A stretch of DNA of 64,000 nt, taken from NCBI RefSeq assembly GCF_010550245.1, contig NZ_JAAGLU010000031.1, positions 62,001 to 126,000 on the forward strand, given 5' to 3'. The notes beneath the pieces are model-generated. The model worked only from the letters and a program-made list of their open reading frames with translations, had not been told where the DNA came from and made no database searches. Positions 42,922 to 50,765 of this stretch are shown here, in pieces. Numbering within the stretch: position 1 is the first letter of the stretch; each line of letters opens with the position of its first letter. A program made the translations under genes and the position numbers. This DNA is from Streptomyces sp. SID12501 (GTDB lineage: Bacteria > Actinomycetota > Actinomycetes > Streptomycetales > Streptomycetaceae).

Positions 42922-43365
42922 ATGATCGAACGACGAAGGGGTGCGGTGCCTGTGCGTTGCGCCCTGCCCACCAGCCCCGCACCGATCCTGTTACTGCCAG
43001 GCAAGGCTGAATCAGCAAGAGCAGCACGCGAGTTCGTGCGCGAGCACATGGGCCACCACGCGCCGGACGCGTCCGAGGACTACGTCGAGAACGTCGTGCT
43101 TGTGGCGTGTGAGCTGGTGACCAACTCGATCCGGTACGGCACAGAGCCCGGAGACCAGATCCGGCTCGTGCTCGACGCCAACGACGCCTGTACACGAGTA
43201 GAGGTGCACGATCCTGTGAGACGCCATCCTCGTGTTCGGCCGGAATCCCACGAGCGCGACCGAGGGCGTGGCCTGGTCATCCTGGATGCGCTGTGCCCTG
43301 AGCGCTGGGGTGTGATCGACGTCGTATTCGGCAAGGTCGTGTTCGGGGAGGTGACGGCATCATGA
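42922..43365 (+). CDS. RsbW-like ATP-binding (HATPase) protein
   Basis: The 147-residue GHKL ATPase of the anti-sigma/serine kinase type has an N box in VVLVACELVTNSIRYG and a glycine box in RDRGRGLVILDALC. These small proteins bind partner regulators or phosphorylate antagonists. ATG 42922 has AGGGGG 7 nt upstream; the in-frame start at 42778 is rejected. Its stop overlaps the next ATG (ATGA). Confidence 0.85.
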   Translation: MIERRRGAVPVRCALPTSPAPILLLPGKAESARAAREFVREHMGHHAPDASEDYVENVVLVACELVTNSIRYGTEPGDQIRLVLDANDACTRVEVHDPVRRHPRVRPESHERDRGRGLVILDALCPERWGVIDVVFGKVVFGEVTAS

Positions 43366-43844
43366 CCTTGTCCTCGCCGAGTACCAGCATTCCGCCCGGT
43401 CCCGGGTTCGTCATCGGCGTCGCCGCCGCAACCGGCATTCGCCGCACCCCTGCGTACGCGACCGCCCAACTGCTACTCACGCACCCCGGCCCCCGCCGGG
43501 ACAGCGAGACGGTCGAGGGTGTCGAGGACGGAATGCGACGGCTCGCCGATGCGCTGAACCTCGGTCCAGGCGACCGGCAACCCCCGGTGATCGGCGGGCG
43601 CCTTCTGGTCTGTCAAGGATTCGCCGCGTTGGACTACGGCCATGCCGAGTACATGATGACGATCCCCTCGCCGTCACAGGACTGGCTGGCACTGGTCGAG
43701 AGAGGCGCCGCGTGCCGCGTCTGCCTCGTGTTCGCGCCACTCGCTCTCACCGCCGACCAGGCCGAGACCGACGCACACCTGCGCGACAGCTTCGAGCGCG
43801 GCTCGGTTGTGTGGGGTACCACGTACGTCCGCCGCCGGCTCTGA
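43362..43844 (+). CDS. hypothetical protein coupled to RsbW-like ATPase
   Basis: The 160-residue protein starts within the stop of the ATPase gene, so both are co-translated. It has no recognised domain; features are GPGFVIGVAAATGIRRTPAYATAQLLL and an SPSQDWLALVERGAACRVCLVFAPLAL core with mixed alpha/beta character. It could be a partner of the ATPase (inference from coupling only). Confidence 0.7.
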   Translation: MTLSSPSTSIPPGPGFVIGVAAATGIRRTPAYATAQLLLTHPGPRRDSETVEGVEDGMRRLADALNLGPGDRQPPVIGGRLLVCQGFAALDYGHAEYMMTIPSPSQDWLALVERGAACRVCLVFAPLALTADQAETDAHLRDSFERGSVVWGTTYVRRRL

Positions 43845-44023
43845 GCCTCACCACACGAAGAACGGGCCGCCCCGAGGTGGGATAGACCCCGGGCCGACCC
43901 GCCAAAGGTCGAGCGTAACCGGCTAACGAACCCGTCCCGCTCGTGTAGTAGGCGCAAGGCCGAAAGCGGACGGCGCGGTCAGCAAGTGCAGGCAACCGTC
44001 GCCCAATTCATGGAGGCAAGCAC

Positions 44024-44485
44024 GTGACCACAACTCAGGAACGCCCCGTAACCGACGCGCGCACCCTGCTCGACGCAGACATGCGGGCAACCCTCATGTC
44101 CAACATGCGCGCCAAGTTCCCGCAGCTCACCGAGGAGAAGACAGACCGAGGCGTCGGTCAGATGCTCGCCTTCCTCGCCGCGTGCGACCACGCCGGAAGG
44201 CCGCTCAGCCCCTCGCCGCTCGTCGACGACTTCTGGCACGCCTTCCTGCTCCACACCCAGGCGTATCAGGAGTTCTGCGAGCAGCGGTTCGGCAGGTACC
44301 TGCACCACCAACCCGGATTCCTCGACAGGGAGGAGCACGGCGGGGGCAAGGCGTTGCGCGCCCGGACCGTCGACGCGATCACCCTCGCCGGGTACGAGAT
44401 CGACATGGAGTTCTGGCCCGAGCTGGACCTCGCCGACTGCTCGCAGTGCCACGCGAACTGCTCGGACAGCCCCAACCACCTCTGA
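44024..44485 (+). CDS. glycine-rich-domain-like protein with Cys-rich tail
   Basis: The 153-residue protein starts at GTG with GGAGG 7 nt upstream. Its core LSPSPLVDDFWHAFLLHTQAYQEFCEQRFGRYLHHQP matches the W-H-x-x-L-L-H-T-x-x-Y-x-x-F-C pattern of glycine-rich-domain (GRDP) proteins. The C-terminus ends DCSQCHANCSDS (C-x2-C-x3-C), a potential metal site or modification target. The next gene, an APH-like kinase, starts 89 bp downstream on the same strand. Function unknown. Confidence 0.75.
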   Translation: MTTTQERPVTDARTLLDADMRATLMSNMRAKFPQLTEEKTDRGVGQMLAFLAACDHAGRPLSPSPLVDDFWHAFLLHTQAYQEFCEQRFGRYLHHQPGFLDREEHGGGKALRARTVDAITLAGYEIDMEFWPELDLADCSQCHANCSDSPNHL

Positions 44486-44574
44486 CCGTTCCCCTGTCGG
44501 CGCTCGGCCTGTGCCACGCTGTGGCCGGGCCGGGGGCCGGCCCTCTTCTGGGCGACCGACTCTGGAGTACGAGG

Positions 44575-45405
44575 GTGGACCGTATCGACTGGCACGACCT
44601 ACCGGCGGCGACGCGGGCCGCCGTCGAGAGGCACACCGGCCCCGTGGAGGCAGCCGAGACTGCGCCGCACGGTGTCATGTCCCGGCTCGCCTGCACTATC
44701 CGCACCCGGTTCGGCCGAGTCTTCGTCAAAGGCACCCGGCACGACGACCCGCAGGCGTGGGTGTATCGCCATGAGGCACAGGTCACCGGAAACGCGCCAC
44801 TCGCGCCCCACGTGCTGTGGGAGGTCGACGCCGGTGAGTGGCAGCTGTACGGGTACGAGTACGTCGATGGTCGGCATCCTGACCTGACTCCGGGGTCCGA
44901 CGATCTCGGCCCCCTCATGCGAACTCTCACAGTCCTGTCCGAGGTGGCATGGCCCGAGGACCTGCGCAAGAAGCCTCTGTACTCACGGTGGGCCGAATTC
45001 CTGCCCGAGGACGTGCCGCCCGGGCTGCAGGGCCGCGCGCTCGCCCACACCGACATGTCCCCGCACAACATGCTGGTGACCCCCGCCGGTGAACTGCTGC
45101 TGCTGGACTGGGCCCTTTCCTGTCCCGCCCCCGCATGGGCAGACACCGCGCTGACGATCCCCCGGCTCATCTCCGCCGGCCACACACCCGAGCAGGCTGA
45201 GGCGATCGCACAGCAGGTTCCCGCGTACAGCACGGCCGGCCAGACCGCCGTCACCACCTTCGCGCGCACCCTTTACGCAGCCTGGGAAGACTGGGAGCGG
45301 ACCCGCCCGCTGCCTCACCGGGCTGCCCTTACCGCCGCCGCCCGGACCTGGGCCGCTCACCGCGACACAGGACGGCAAGCAGGTGCTCGCGAGCTTTCCC
45401 CTTGA
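44575..45405 (+). CDS. APH-like phosphotransferase
   Basis: The 276-residue protein has the aminoglycoside-phosphotransferase/choline-kinase fold: Lys in GRVFVKGTR, Brenner-like motif ALAHTDMSPHNML with catalytic Asp, and metal-binding Asp in LLLLDWALS. GTG 44575 has GGAG 7 nt upstream. Substrate unknown; family members phosphorylate antibiotics, small metabolites or proteins. It may be paired with the preceding Cys-tailed protein. Confidence 0.8.
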   Translation: MDRIDWHDLPAATRAAVERHTGPVEAAETAPHGVMSRLACTIRTRFGRVFVKGTRHDDPQAWVYRHEAQVTGNAPLAPHVLWEVDAGEWQLYGYEYVDGRHPDLTPGSDDLGPLMRTLTVLSEVAWPEDLRKKPLYSRWAEFLPEDVPPGLQGRALAHTDMSPHNMLVTPAGELLLLDWALSCPAPAWADTALTIPRLISAGHTPEQAEAIAQQVPAYSTAGQTAVTTFARTLYAAWEDWERTRPLPHRAALTAAARTWAAHRDTGRQAGARELSP

Positions 45406-45511
45406 TCAGACCAATCAGACCAATCAGGCCGCGCTGTTCCTGCCCCCCGTTACCGCAGAGGTGGGGCGTGACTCGCACCGACCGTCCAGTGAGCGCCCTA
45501 CTGTCGTCGAC

Positions 45512-46150
45512 ATGACGAAGCCAGTGGCAGAGACGCACTCGCACGAGAACGACCCGGGCACGGCACGCCTGATCGTTCTGTCCGACGGCGTCTACGCCAT
45601 CGCGATGACACTGCTGGTCATCAACGTGGCCGTTCCCGCGCATCTGGAAGACGCCGCGTTCCATCGTGCCCTGGGCGATGCGCTTCCCAACCTCGGTGCC
45701 TTCGCTCTCAGCTTCACCCTCATCGCCGGGTTCTGGCGTGATCACCGCCGCATTCTCACCGCACTGCCCATCGAGACGGCCCTGGTCACCCGCCTGATCC
45801 TCCTCGGCCTGGGCCTGGTCGCCCTGTAGCCCTTCCCCACCGCGCTCCTGGCCGAGTACGCCTCCCAGCCCGAAGCCGTCGCCCTCTACGCGGGTGCCAT
45901 GGCCGCGATCCACGCGGTGCACGCGACCCTGCTGCTGCTCACGCAACGCGAAGTACACCCCTCGCCCGCGTCCTCCGGCGCGGCGGCCCGCCGCCGCTTC
46001 ACCGCCCAACTCGGTTCCAGCGTTCTGATCTTCGGCCTGTCCATTCCCCTGGCCTTCGTCAGCACGGATGCGGCCATGTGGTTCTGGCTCACGCTCATCC
46101 CCGCCCACCTCATCCTCGGCCACCACCTCTGCCGGCTTCCGCAACAGTGA
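45512..46150 (+). pseudogene. TMEM175-family (DUF1211) channel gene with in-frame stop
   Basis: The first half (starts MTKPVAETHSHENDPG; contains RLIVLSDGVYAIAMTLLVINV, the family's FS-D-like pore motif) ends at TAG 45827-45829. The same frame continues immediately with PFPTALLAEYASQPEAVALY and runs to 46150 with the remaining helices. Together they make a full-length protein of about 212 residues interrupted by one stop where a Leu is expected (TTG to TAG would suffice). Intact members are small K+ or proton-permeable channels. Probably inactive. Confidence 0.85.
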
Positions 46151-46347
46151 ATCGCCTGGTCCGGGCATCGCCGACGGTCCCGCTGATCTCGCGAGGCGGT
46201 GGATCGCGCTGCCGCGCCCGTGCGTACGGCTACGCCGGGGCAGGCCCCGTCGCACCAGGTGTTCAGGCCTGCGGCGATCTGCGCACGCCCACCCTCGTCC
46301 TCGCCGAACCACTCCTCCGCACCGACATATCGACCAGGTATACGCCC

Positions 46348-46500
46348 TTGACATCCTCCCCCTCCTGAAGGAGGGGGATTCCTACGGCTCGCGCCGTGGG
46401 GTTTTCTGCTTCGTCGCCGACTGCCCGCCCGGAGTGCTCCGTTGAGGTCTTACACCGGCTCCACAGACAGACACCGAGAGCCCCTCGGCCAGAATGTTCT
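46348..46500 (-). ncRNA. probable omega-RNA (reRNA) 3' region
   Basis: TnpB guide RNAs derive from the 3' end of tnpB and run through the right-end hairpin to the element border. Here the minus strand reads GGAGGGGGAGGATGTCAA at the border (46348-46365), as in known IS605-family right ends. The next 20 nt outside (46347 to 46328, GGGCGTATACCTGGTCGATA) would be the guide. The 5' limit is unknown. Confidence 0.5.
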
Positions 46501-47587
46501 TCGCCGCGTTCACGTCCCGGTCGTGGGTCGTCCCGCAGTTGTCGCACGTCCAGGTACGGACGTTCAACGGCATCCTGCCCTGCAAGGTGCCGCAGTGGGA
46601 GCACAGCTTGGACGAGGGGAACCACCGGTCCACGGCGATCACCTCACGCCCGTACCAGCCTGCCTTGTACTCCAGCATGGACCGCATCTCGGTCCAGCTC
46701 GCGTCCGAGACGGCTCGGGCGAGCGAGTGGTTCTTGACCATGTTGCGTACGGTCAGGTCCTCGATCACGATCGTTTGGTTCTCACGAACGAGTCGGGTGG
46801 TCAGCTTGTGCAGGAAGTCCCGGCGCCGGTCGGAGATCCGGGCATGGACCTTGGCGGCCTTGCGCCGGGCCTTCGCCCGGTTGGTCCCGTCACCCTTGGC
46901 CTTACGGGCAAGCTCGCGCTGAGCCTTGGCGAGCCGGGCGCGGTCCTTGCGCTCGAACTTCGGGTTGGTGATCTTCTCCCCGGTGGAGAGTGTCACCAGG
47001 CTGGTGATTCCGGCGTCGATGCCAACGGCCGTGTTGACCGGCGCGGGCATGGTTGGCCTGTCGTCGCACAGCATCGAGACGAACCAGCGTCCGGCCGCGT
47101 CCTGGGACACGGTCACGGTGGACGGTGCCGCACCCTCGGGAAGGGGCCGGGACCACACGATGTCCAGCGGATCGGCCATCTTCGCGAGAGTCAGCCTGCC
47201 GTCACGGAAACGGAAGCCGCTGGTGGTGTACTCGGCGGACTTCCGCGACTTCTTCCGGCTCTTGAACGTCGGGTACTTCGCCCGCTTGCCGAAAAAGTTG
47301 GTGAACGCCCCCTGCAAGTGCCGGAGCGTCTGCTGCAACGGAACCGACGACACCTCGGAGAGGTAGGCCAGCTCCTCGGTCTTCTTCCACGCGGTCAGCA
47401 ACACCGACGTGGCGTTGTAGTTGACCCGCTCCTGACGCTGCGCCCACGCCTCACTACGGGCTGCGAGCGCCAGGTTGTAGACCTTCCGCACACAGCCGAA
47501 CGTGCGCGACAGCTCGGCTGCCTGCGCATCGGTCGGATAGAAGCGGTACTTGAACGCCCGCTTCACATGCTTCACGGTCACGCTCAC
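46382..47587 (-). CDS. tnpB: RNA-guided endonuclease TnpB
   Basis: The 401-residue protein has an N-terminal wedge/REC region (KRAFKYRFYPTDAQ) and a RuvC nuclease with all three acidic residues: Asp191 (VGIDAGI), Glu276 (VIEDL) and Asp358 (HDRDVNAAKN). The zinc finger is C329-x2-C332 ... C348-x2-C351. Positions almost coincide with D191/E278/D361 of ISDra2 TnpB (known biology). The gene is full length with no disabling change seen, so it is likely an active nuclease. Confidence 0.92.
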   Translation of the reverse strand: MSVTVKHVKRAFKYRFYPTDAQAAELSRTFGCVRKVYNLALAARSEAWAQRQERVNYNATSVLLTAWKKTEELAYLSEVSSVPLQQTLRHLQGAFTNFFGKRAKYPTFKSRKKSRKSAEYTTSGFRFRDGRLTLAKMADPLDIVWSRPLPEGAAPSTVTVSQDAAGRWFVSMLCDDRPTMPAPVNTAVGIDAGITSLVTLSTGEKITNPKFERKDRARLAKAQRELARKAKGDGTNRAKARRKAAKVHARISDRRRDFLHKLTTRLVRENQTIVIEDLTVRNMVKNHSLARAVSDASWTEMRSMLEYKAGWYGREVIAVDRWFPSSKLCSHCGTLQGRMPLNVRTWTCDNCGTTHDRDVNAAKNILAEGLSVSVCGAGVRPQRSTPGGQSATKQKTPRREP

Positions 47588-47746
47588 AAACTAGCGGCCA
47601 TGCGACTTAAGATCAAATCTGCGGGTCGGAGCACCGCGATCCGCCCTGGCGGTGAATCCCAGCCCGCTGCCTTGCTCCGCAGGAGCTTCGTTTCCTCCCC
47701 CGGCTGAAGCCGGGGGTATCCACGAAGGAGATCTGATGACCGCAAC

Positions 47747-47785
47747 GTACTGCGCACCACTGACATCGACGCCGGTGCGCAGTAC
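47747..47785. terminator. terminator hairpin after PhoX-like gene
   Basis: Perfect 12-bp arms (GTACTGCGCACC and complement) with a 15-nt loop, 25 bp beyond the stop of the minus-strand PhoX-like gene. Confidence 0.75.
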
Positions 47786-47809
47786 GGGCGGGGTGTACAG
47801 GGGCGGTGC

Positions 47810-48994
47810 CTACGAGCGGAACGGGCCTGTCACCTCGTACGTGATTCCGCCCGAGGAACTGCCGCTGGTGCCGCGCTGGCTGGAGAAGTACAGGCGGCTG
47901 CCGTTGGGGGAGAATGCCGGGCCCGTGATCTCCGAGCCCGACTGGCCGTCGATGCGCAGGAACGGGGCGATCACGTCGTCCGGAGTGATCAGGCAGATCT
48001 CCATGTTGCCGCCGTCCTCCGCCACGAACAGGTCGCCGGAGGAGGTGCCGGTGATGTTGTCGACGCCGGTCAAGGGAGCGGTGCCTGACGTGACCAGGGA
48101 GTCGTCGTACGCCAACTCATATGTGTTCGTCAGCAGGTTGAGCTGCCAGACCCTGTTGTCGCCCTTGGTCGTGAACCAGACCTTGTCGTCGGCGTAGTAG
48201 CAACCCTCGCCGCCGTTGAAGGACTTGGAGCCGGAGACCTGGGTGCGTGTGGTGGTCGGGGAGCCGTCCGGGTCGGGGATCGTCGTCCAGGTGTAGGAGC
48301 CCGAGGTCGCCGTGCCGGCCACCAGGACCTGGAGGGTGCCGGCCGACAGGTCGCCCCAAGTGGTGGGAACGAAGCGGTAGAGGCGGCCGTTCGTCTCGTC
48401 CTCCGTCAGGTAGACGACCTTGCGGATCGGGTCCGCTGCCGCCGCCTCGTGCTTGAAGCGGCCCATCGCGGGGCGCTGCGTCGCCGCGTTCGTGCCCCAC
48501 GGGTCGGTCTCGTAGACGTACCCCAGCGACACCTCCTCGCAGGACAGCCACGTGTTCCAAGGCGTCCGTCCGCCCGCGCAGTTCTGGCGCGTGCCCGACA
48601 GGATGCGGTACGCGGAGGTGATGGCGCCCGTTGACGAGAACCTCACCGCGCTCGTACCGCCCGACGGGTTGATCTCCGAGTTGGAGACGTAGATCCAGCC
48701 CGTTCCGTCGGCGTAACAGGCGCCGCCGTCAGGGGCGTTGTGCCAGGTGTACGACGTTCCGGTGACCGTCTGGCCCGAGCGGGCGACGACCCGGCTGGTG
48801 AAGCCGGCGGGGAGCCTGATGCCGTTGGCGTCGGGCGCGGCGAGGGCTCCGTACGGGCCGGTGCCCGGCTGGGCGGGGGCCGCGTGGGCGGCGCCGCGCC
48901 ACAGGGTGCCGCCGAAGACGGCAGCCGAGCCGCCGATGACGGCGGCGCGCAGGAGGGTACGGCGTTCTATGTGTGCGTTCACTCGTGCGTCCAC
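47810..48994 (-). CDS. secreted PhoX/DUF839-like protein
   Basis: The protein is about 394 residues, with a twin-arginine-like signal (ERRTLLRAAVIGGSAAVFGG ... AHAAP). A beta-propeller phosphatase-like domain follows with LSCEEVSLGYVYE, MGRFKHEAA, LTEDETNGRLYRFVP and FNGGEGCYYADDKVWFTTKGD, matching PhoX metal-binding motifs. PhoX enzymes are calcium/iron alkaline phosphatases. GTG 48994 with GGAG 5 nt upstream is chosen; the frame extends to 49171 without a signal peptide. Confidence 0.85.
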   Translation of the reverse strand: MDARVNAHIERRTLLRAAVIGGSAAVFGGTLWRGAAHAAPAQPGTGPYGALAAPDANGIRLPAGFTSRVVARSGQTVTGTSYTWHNAPDGGACYADGTGWIYVSNSEINPSGGTSAVRFSSTGAITSAYRILSGTRQNCAGGRTPWNTWLSCEEVSLGYVYETDPWGTNAATQRPAMGRFKHEAAAADPIRKVVYLTEDETNGRLYRFVPTTWGDLSAGTLQVLVAGTATSGSYTWTTIPDPDGSPTTTRTQVSGSKSFNGGEGCYYADDKVWFTTKGDNRVWQLNLLTNTYELAYDDSLVTSGTAPLTGVDNITGTSSGDLFVAEDGGNMEICLITPDDVIAPFLRIDGQSGSEITGPAFSPNGSRLYFSSQRGTSGSSSGGITYEVTGPFRS

Positions 48995-49049
48995 TCTCGC
49001 TCCAAGAGTCCAAAGGGGGGTGGCGTGACGTGCGGTGACGTCAGGGACC

Positions 49050-50024
49050 CTAGGGCGGTGGGGTGGAATTGTCATGTACGCGCGATGTCGCCTTGGCGGT
49101 CGTTCGCTGCTGTACCGCGAGACGGTCGGGCGCCTGGTCGTTGACGTGGTGGTTGATGTGCCGGCCGACACGCCGGCCGGTGCGCCTGGGGCGCCCGAGG
49201 GTGACGCCCGCCAATACCAGGGCCAGTCCGCACAGTTGCTGGATCGTCAGTACCTCTCCGGCGAGCGCTGTGCCGAGCAGCACGCCCGTGACCGGGTTGA
49301 GAAGTCCGATCAGTCCCACGGTGCCCGCGGGCAGGTGTCGCAGTCCGGTGAACCAGACGGTGAAGGCCAGCGCGGTGGCCACCAGGGCGACGTAGCAGAA
49401 GGCCAGGAGTGTGGGCGGGGGGAGCGCGGGCGGGCTGCCCTCCACGACTACGGCGACCGGCAGCAGGAGCAGGCCTCCGGCGGTGAGCTGCCAGGCGGTC
49501 GTGGCGATCATGTCGGTGTCGCCGCTCCACCGCTTGGTCAGGATGTGACCGAAGGACGACACGAGTACGGCCGCCGCCGCGGCGAGGATTCCCGGCATGC
49601 TTGTCGCGCCCGCCCCGGTGAGCAGCATGAGGCTTACGCCCGCGAGGCCGACCACGGCCCCGGCCAGGTGCGCGGGCCGGGGCCGCTCGGACACCAGGGG
49701 CCAGGCGATGAACATCATCGTCAGCGGGGACACCGCCATGACGGTCGAGGCGACGCTCGTCGGCAGCAGCTTGGAGGAGACGTAGACGAGGACGAAGAAC
49801 ACGCTCACGTTGACCAGGCCGAGCACGGCGGATCGCCACCACCAGGCACCCCGGGGCCGGCGCCTGCGCAGAGCCAGCAGGGCGAGTCCGGCGGGCAGTG
49901 CTCGCAGGGCGGCCCCGTACAGCGGGCGATCCGCCGGGAGGAACTCGCGGGTGACGTAGTAGTTGGCCCCCCAGGCCACGGGAGCGACCGCGGGCAGCGC
50001 CACCCAGCGTGCATTAGCTTCCAT
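49050..50024 (-). CDS. EamA/DMT-family permease
   Basis: The 324-residue protein has ten hydrophobic helices and two EamA repeats (MEANARWVALPAVAPVAWGANYYVTREF start; repeat 2 from about residue 150). It is likely a metabolite or drug exporter. The ATG lies 7 nt after a TATAGT -10 hexamer and has no ribosome site, indicating a leaderless mRNA. Its start codon lies inside one of the two MarR-type operators. Confidence 0.87.
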   Translation of the reverse strand: MEANARWVALPAVAPVAWGANYYVTREFLPADRPLYGAALRALPAGLALLALRRRRPRGAWWWRSAVLGLVNVSVFFVLVYVSSKLLPTSVASTVMAVSPLTMMFIAWPLVSERPRPAHLAGAVVGLAGVSLMLLTGAGATSMPGILAAAAAVLVSSFGHILTKRWSGDTDMIATTAWQLTAGGLLLLPVAVVVEGSPPALPPPTLLAFCYVALVATALAFTVWFTGLRHLPAGTVGLIGLLNPVTGVLLGTALAGEVLTIQQLCGLALVLAGVTLGRPRRTGRRVGRHINHHVNDQAPDRLAVQQRTTAKATSRVHDNSTPPP

Positions 50025-50053
50025 GGAAGATACTATAGCTTCTCGGGAAGCTA
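50015..50053. promoter_or_regulatory. twin MarR operators between DMT permease and MarR gene
   Basis: TAGCTTC-CATG-GAAGATA (50015-50032) and TAGCTTC-TCGG-GAAGCTA (50036-50053) are centred 21 bp apart. The first covers the permease start codon; the 3-bp gap and edges hold its -10 (minus strand TATAGT, 50037-50032). The second abuts the regulator's -10 TAATAT (50052-50057). One dimer per site could repress both genes. Confidence 0.75.
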
Positions 50054-50064
50054 ATATGGGAGTC

Positions 50065-50616
50065 ATGGGAGTCAGGGAAGTCATGGGGGACGAGGGAGAC
50101 CGGCAGGGGATGGATCGCGTAGCCCGCATCCAGGACGAATGGCGCCGCGAGCGGCCCGAGCTCGACATCACGCCGCAAGGAGTGATCGGCCGGCTGCACC
50201 GGCTGGCGGACCGTCTCGGCGAGGAACTCCGCCTCGTCTACGGCCGCTACGGCCTGAGCGAGGGGGAGTTCGACGTCCTGTGCGCCCTGCGACGCGCGGG
50301 CGAGCCGTACGAACGGGCGCCCGGTGAGCTCGCCGCGCACACGATGGTCACCACCGGCGCGATGACGAAGCGAATCGACCGCCTGGAGCAGGCCGGACTC
50401 GTCACCCGCCGCCGGGCCGACGACGACCAGCGGGGCCGGATCGTCGCCCTCACCGAACCCGGACGGGAACTCATCGACCGGGCGTTCACCGACCACATGC
50501 GCAACGAGCGGCGGCTGCTGGATCTCCTGCCGCCCACCGAGGCTTCGGCGCTCGAAACACTGCTGACGACATGGCTCTCCCGCATGGAGTATCCGGGCCC
50601 GACCGGTGGCGACTGA
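50065..50616 (+). CDS. MarR-family regulator
   Basis: The protein is about 183 residues, with a central winged helix (YERAPGELAAHTMVTTGAMTKRIDRLEQAGLVTRRRADDDQRGRIVALTEPG) and dimerising helices at both ends. ATG 50065 lies 7 nt after TAATAT (leaderless); ATG 50083 with AGGGAAG upstream is an equally plausible start. The extreme N-terminus is encoded by short direct repeats. Likely autorepressor and repressor of the divergent permease. Confidence 0.85.
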   Translation: MGVREVMGDEGDRQGMDRVARIQDEWRRERPELDITPQGVIGRLHRLADRLGEELRLVYGRYGLSEGEFDVLCALRRAGEPYERAPGELAAHTMVTTGAMTKRIDRLEQAGLVTRRRADDDQRGRIVALTEPGRELIDRAFTDHMRNERRLLDLLPPTEASALETLLTTWLSRMEYPGPTGGD

Positions 50617-50765
50617 CCCCGATGCGCATGCCTGCGAGCAGTCGGCGCCGGATGGCCGGAACCCTACGGTGCGTGGGCGCGGATCTTCACAACTCCGTTG
50701 CGGGGAAGGCGAGTTCACCTACGTTGGTGTCTGATGATCACCATCACGACACAGGAGGCTCTGCC

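Larger units (their letters stand above)
46348..47716 (-). mobile_element. solitary TnpB element (IS200/IS605 superfamily, IS1341 type)
   Basis: One tnpB gene is flanked by subterminal hairpins on the same strand, CCCCCTCC-TGAA-GGAGGGGG (46358-46377) and CCCCCGGC-TGAA-GCCGGGGG (47697-47716). No TnpA is present, so it would need a transposase in trans. Exact boundaries are uncertain by some tens of bases; the right end is set at TTGAC 46348-46352. Confidence 0.65.

Noticed and set aside
47735..48197. ATG with a strong AAGGAG ribosome site opening a plus-strand frame beside the TnpB element
   Set aside because: The frame runs antisense into the PhoX-like gene through its terminator hairpin; the start signal may be a relic of a gene start displaced by the element, but no coding sequence follows.
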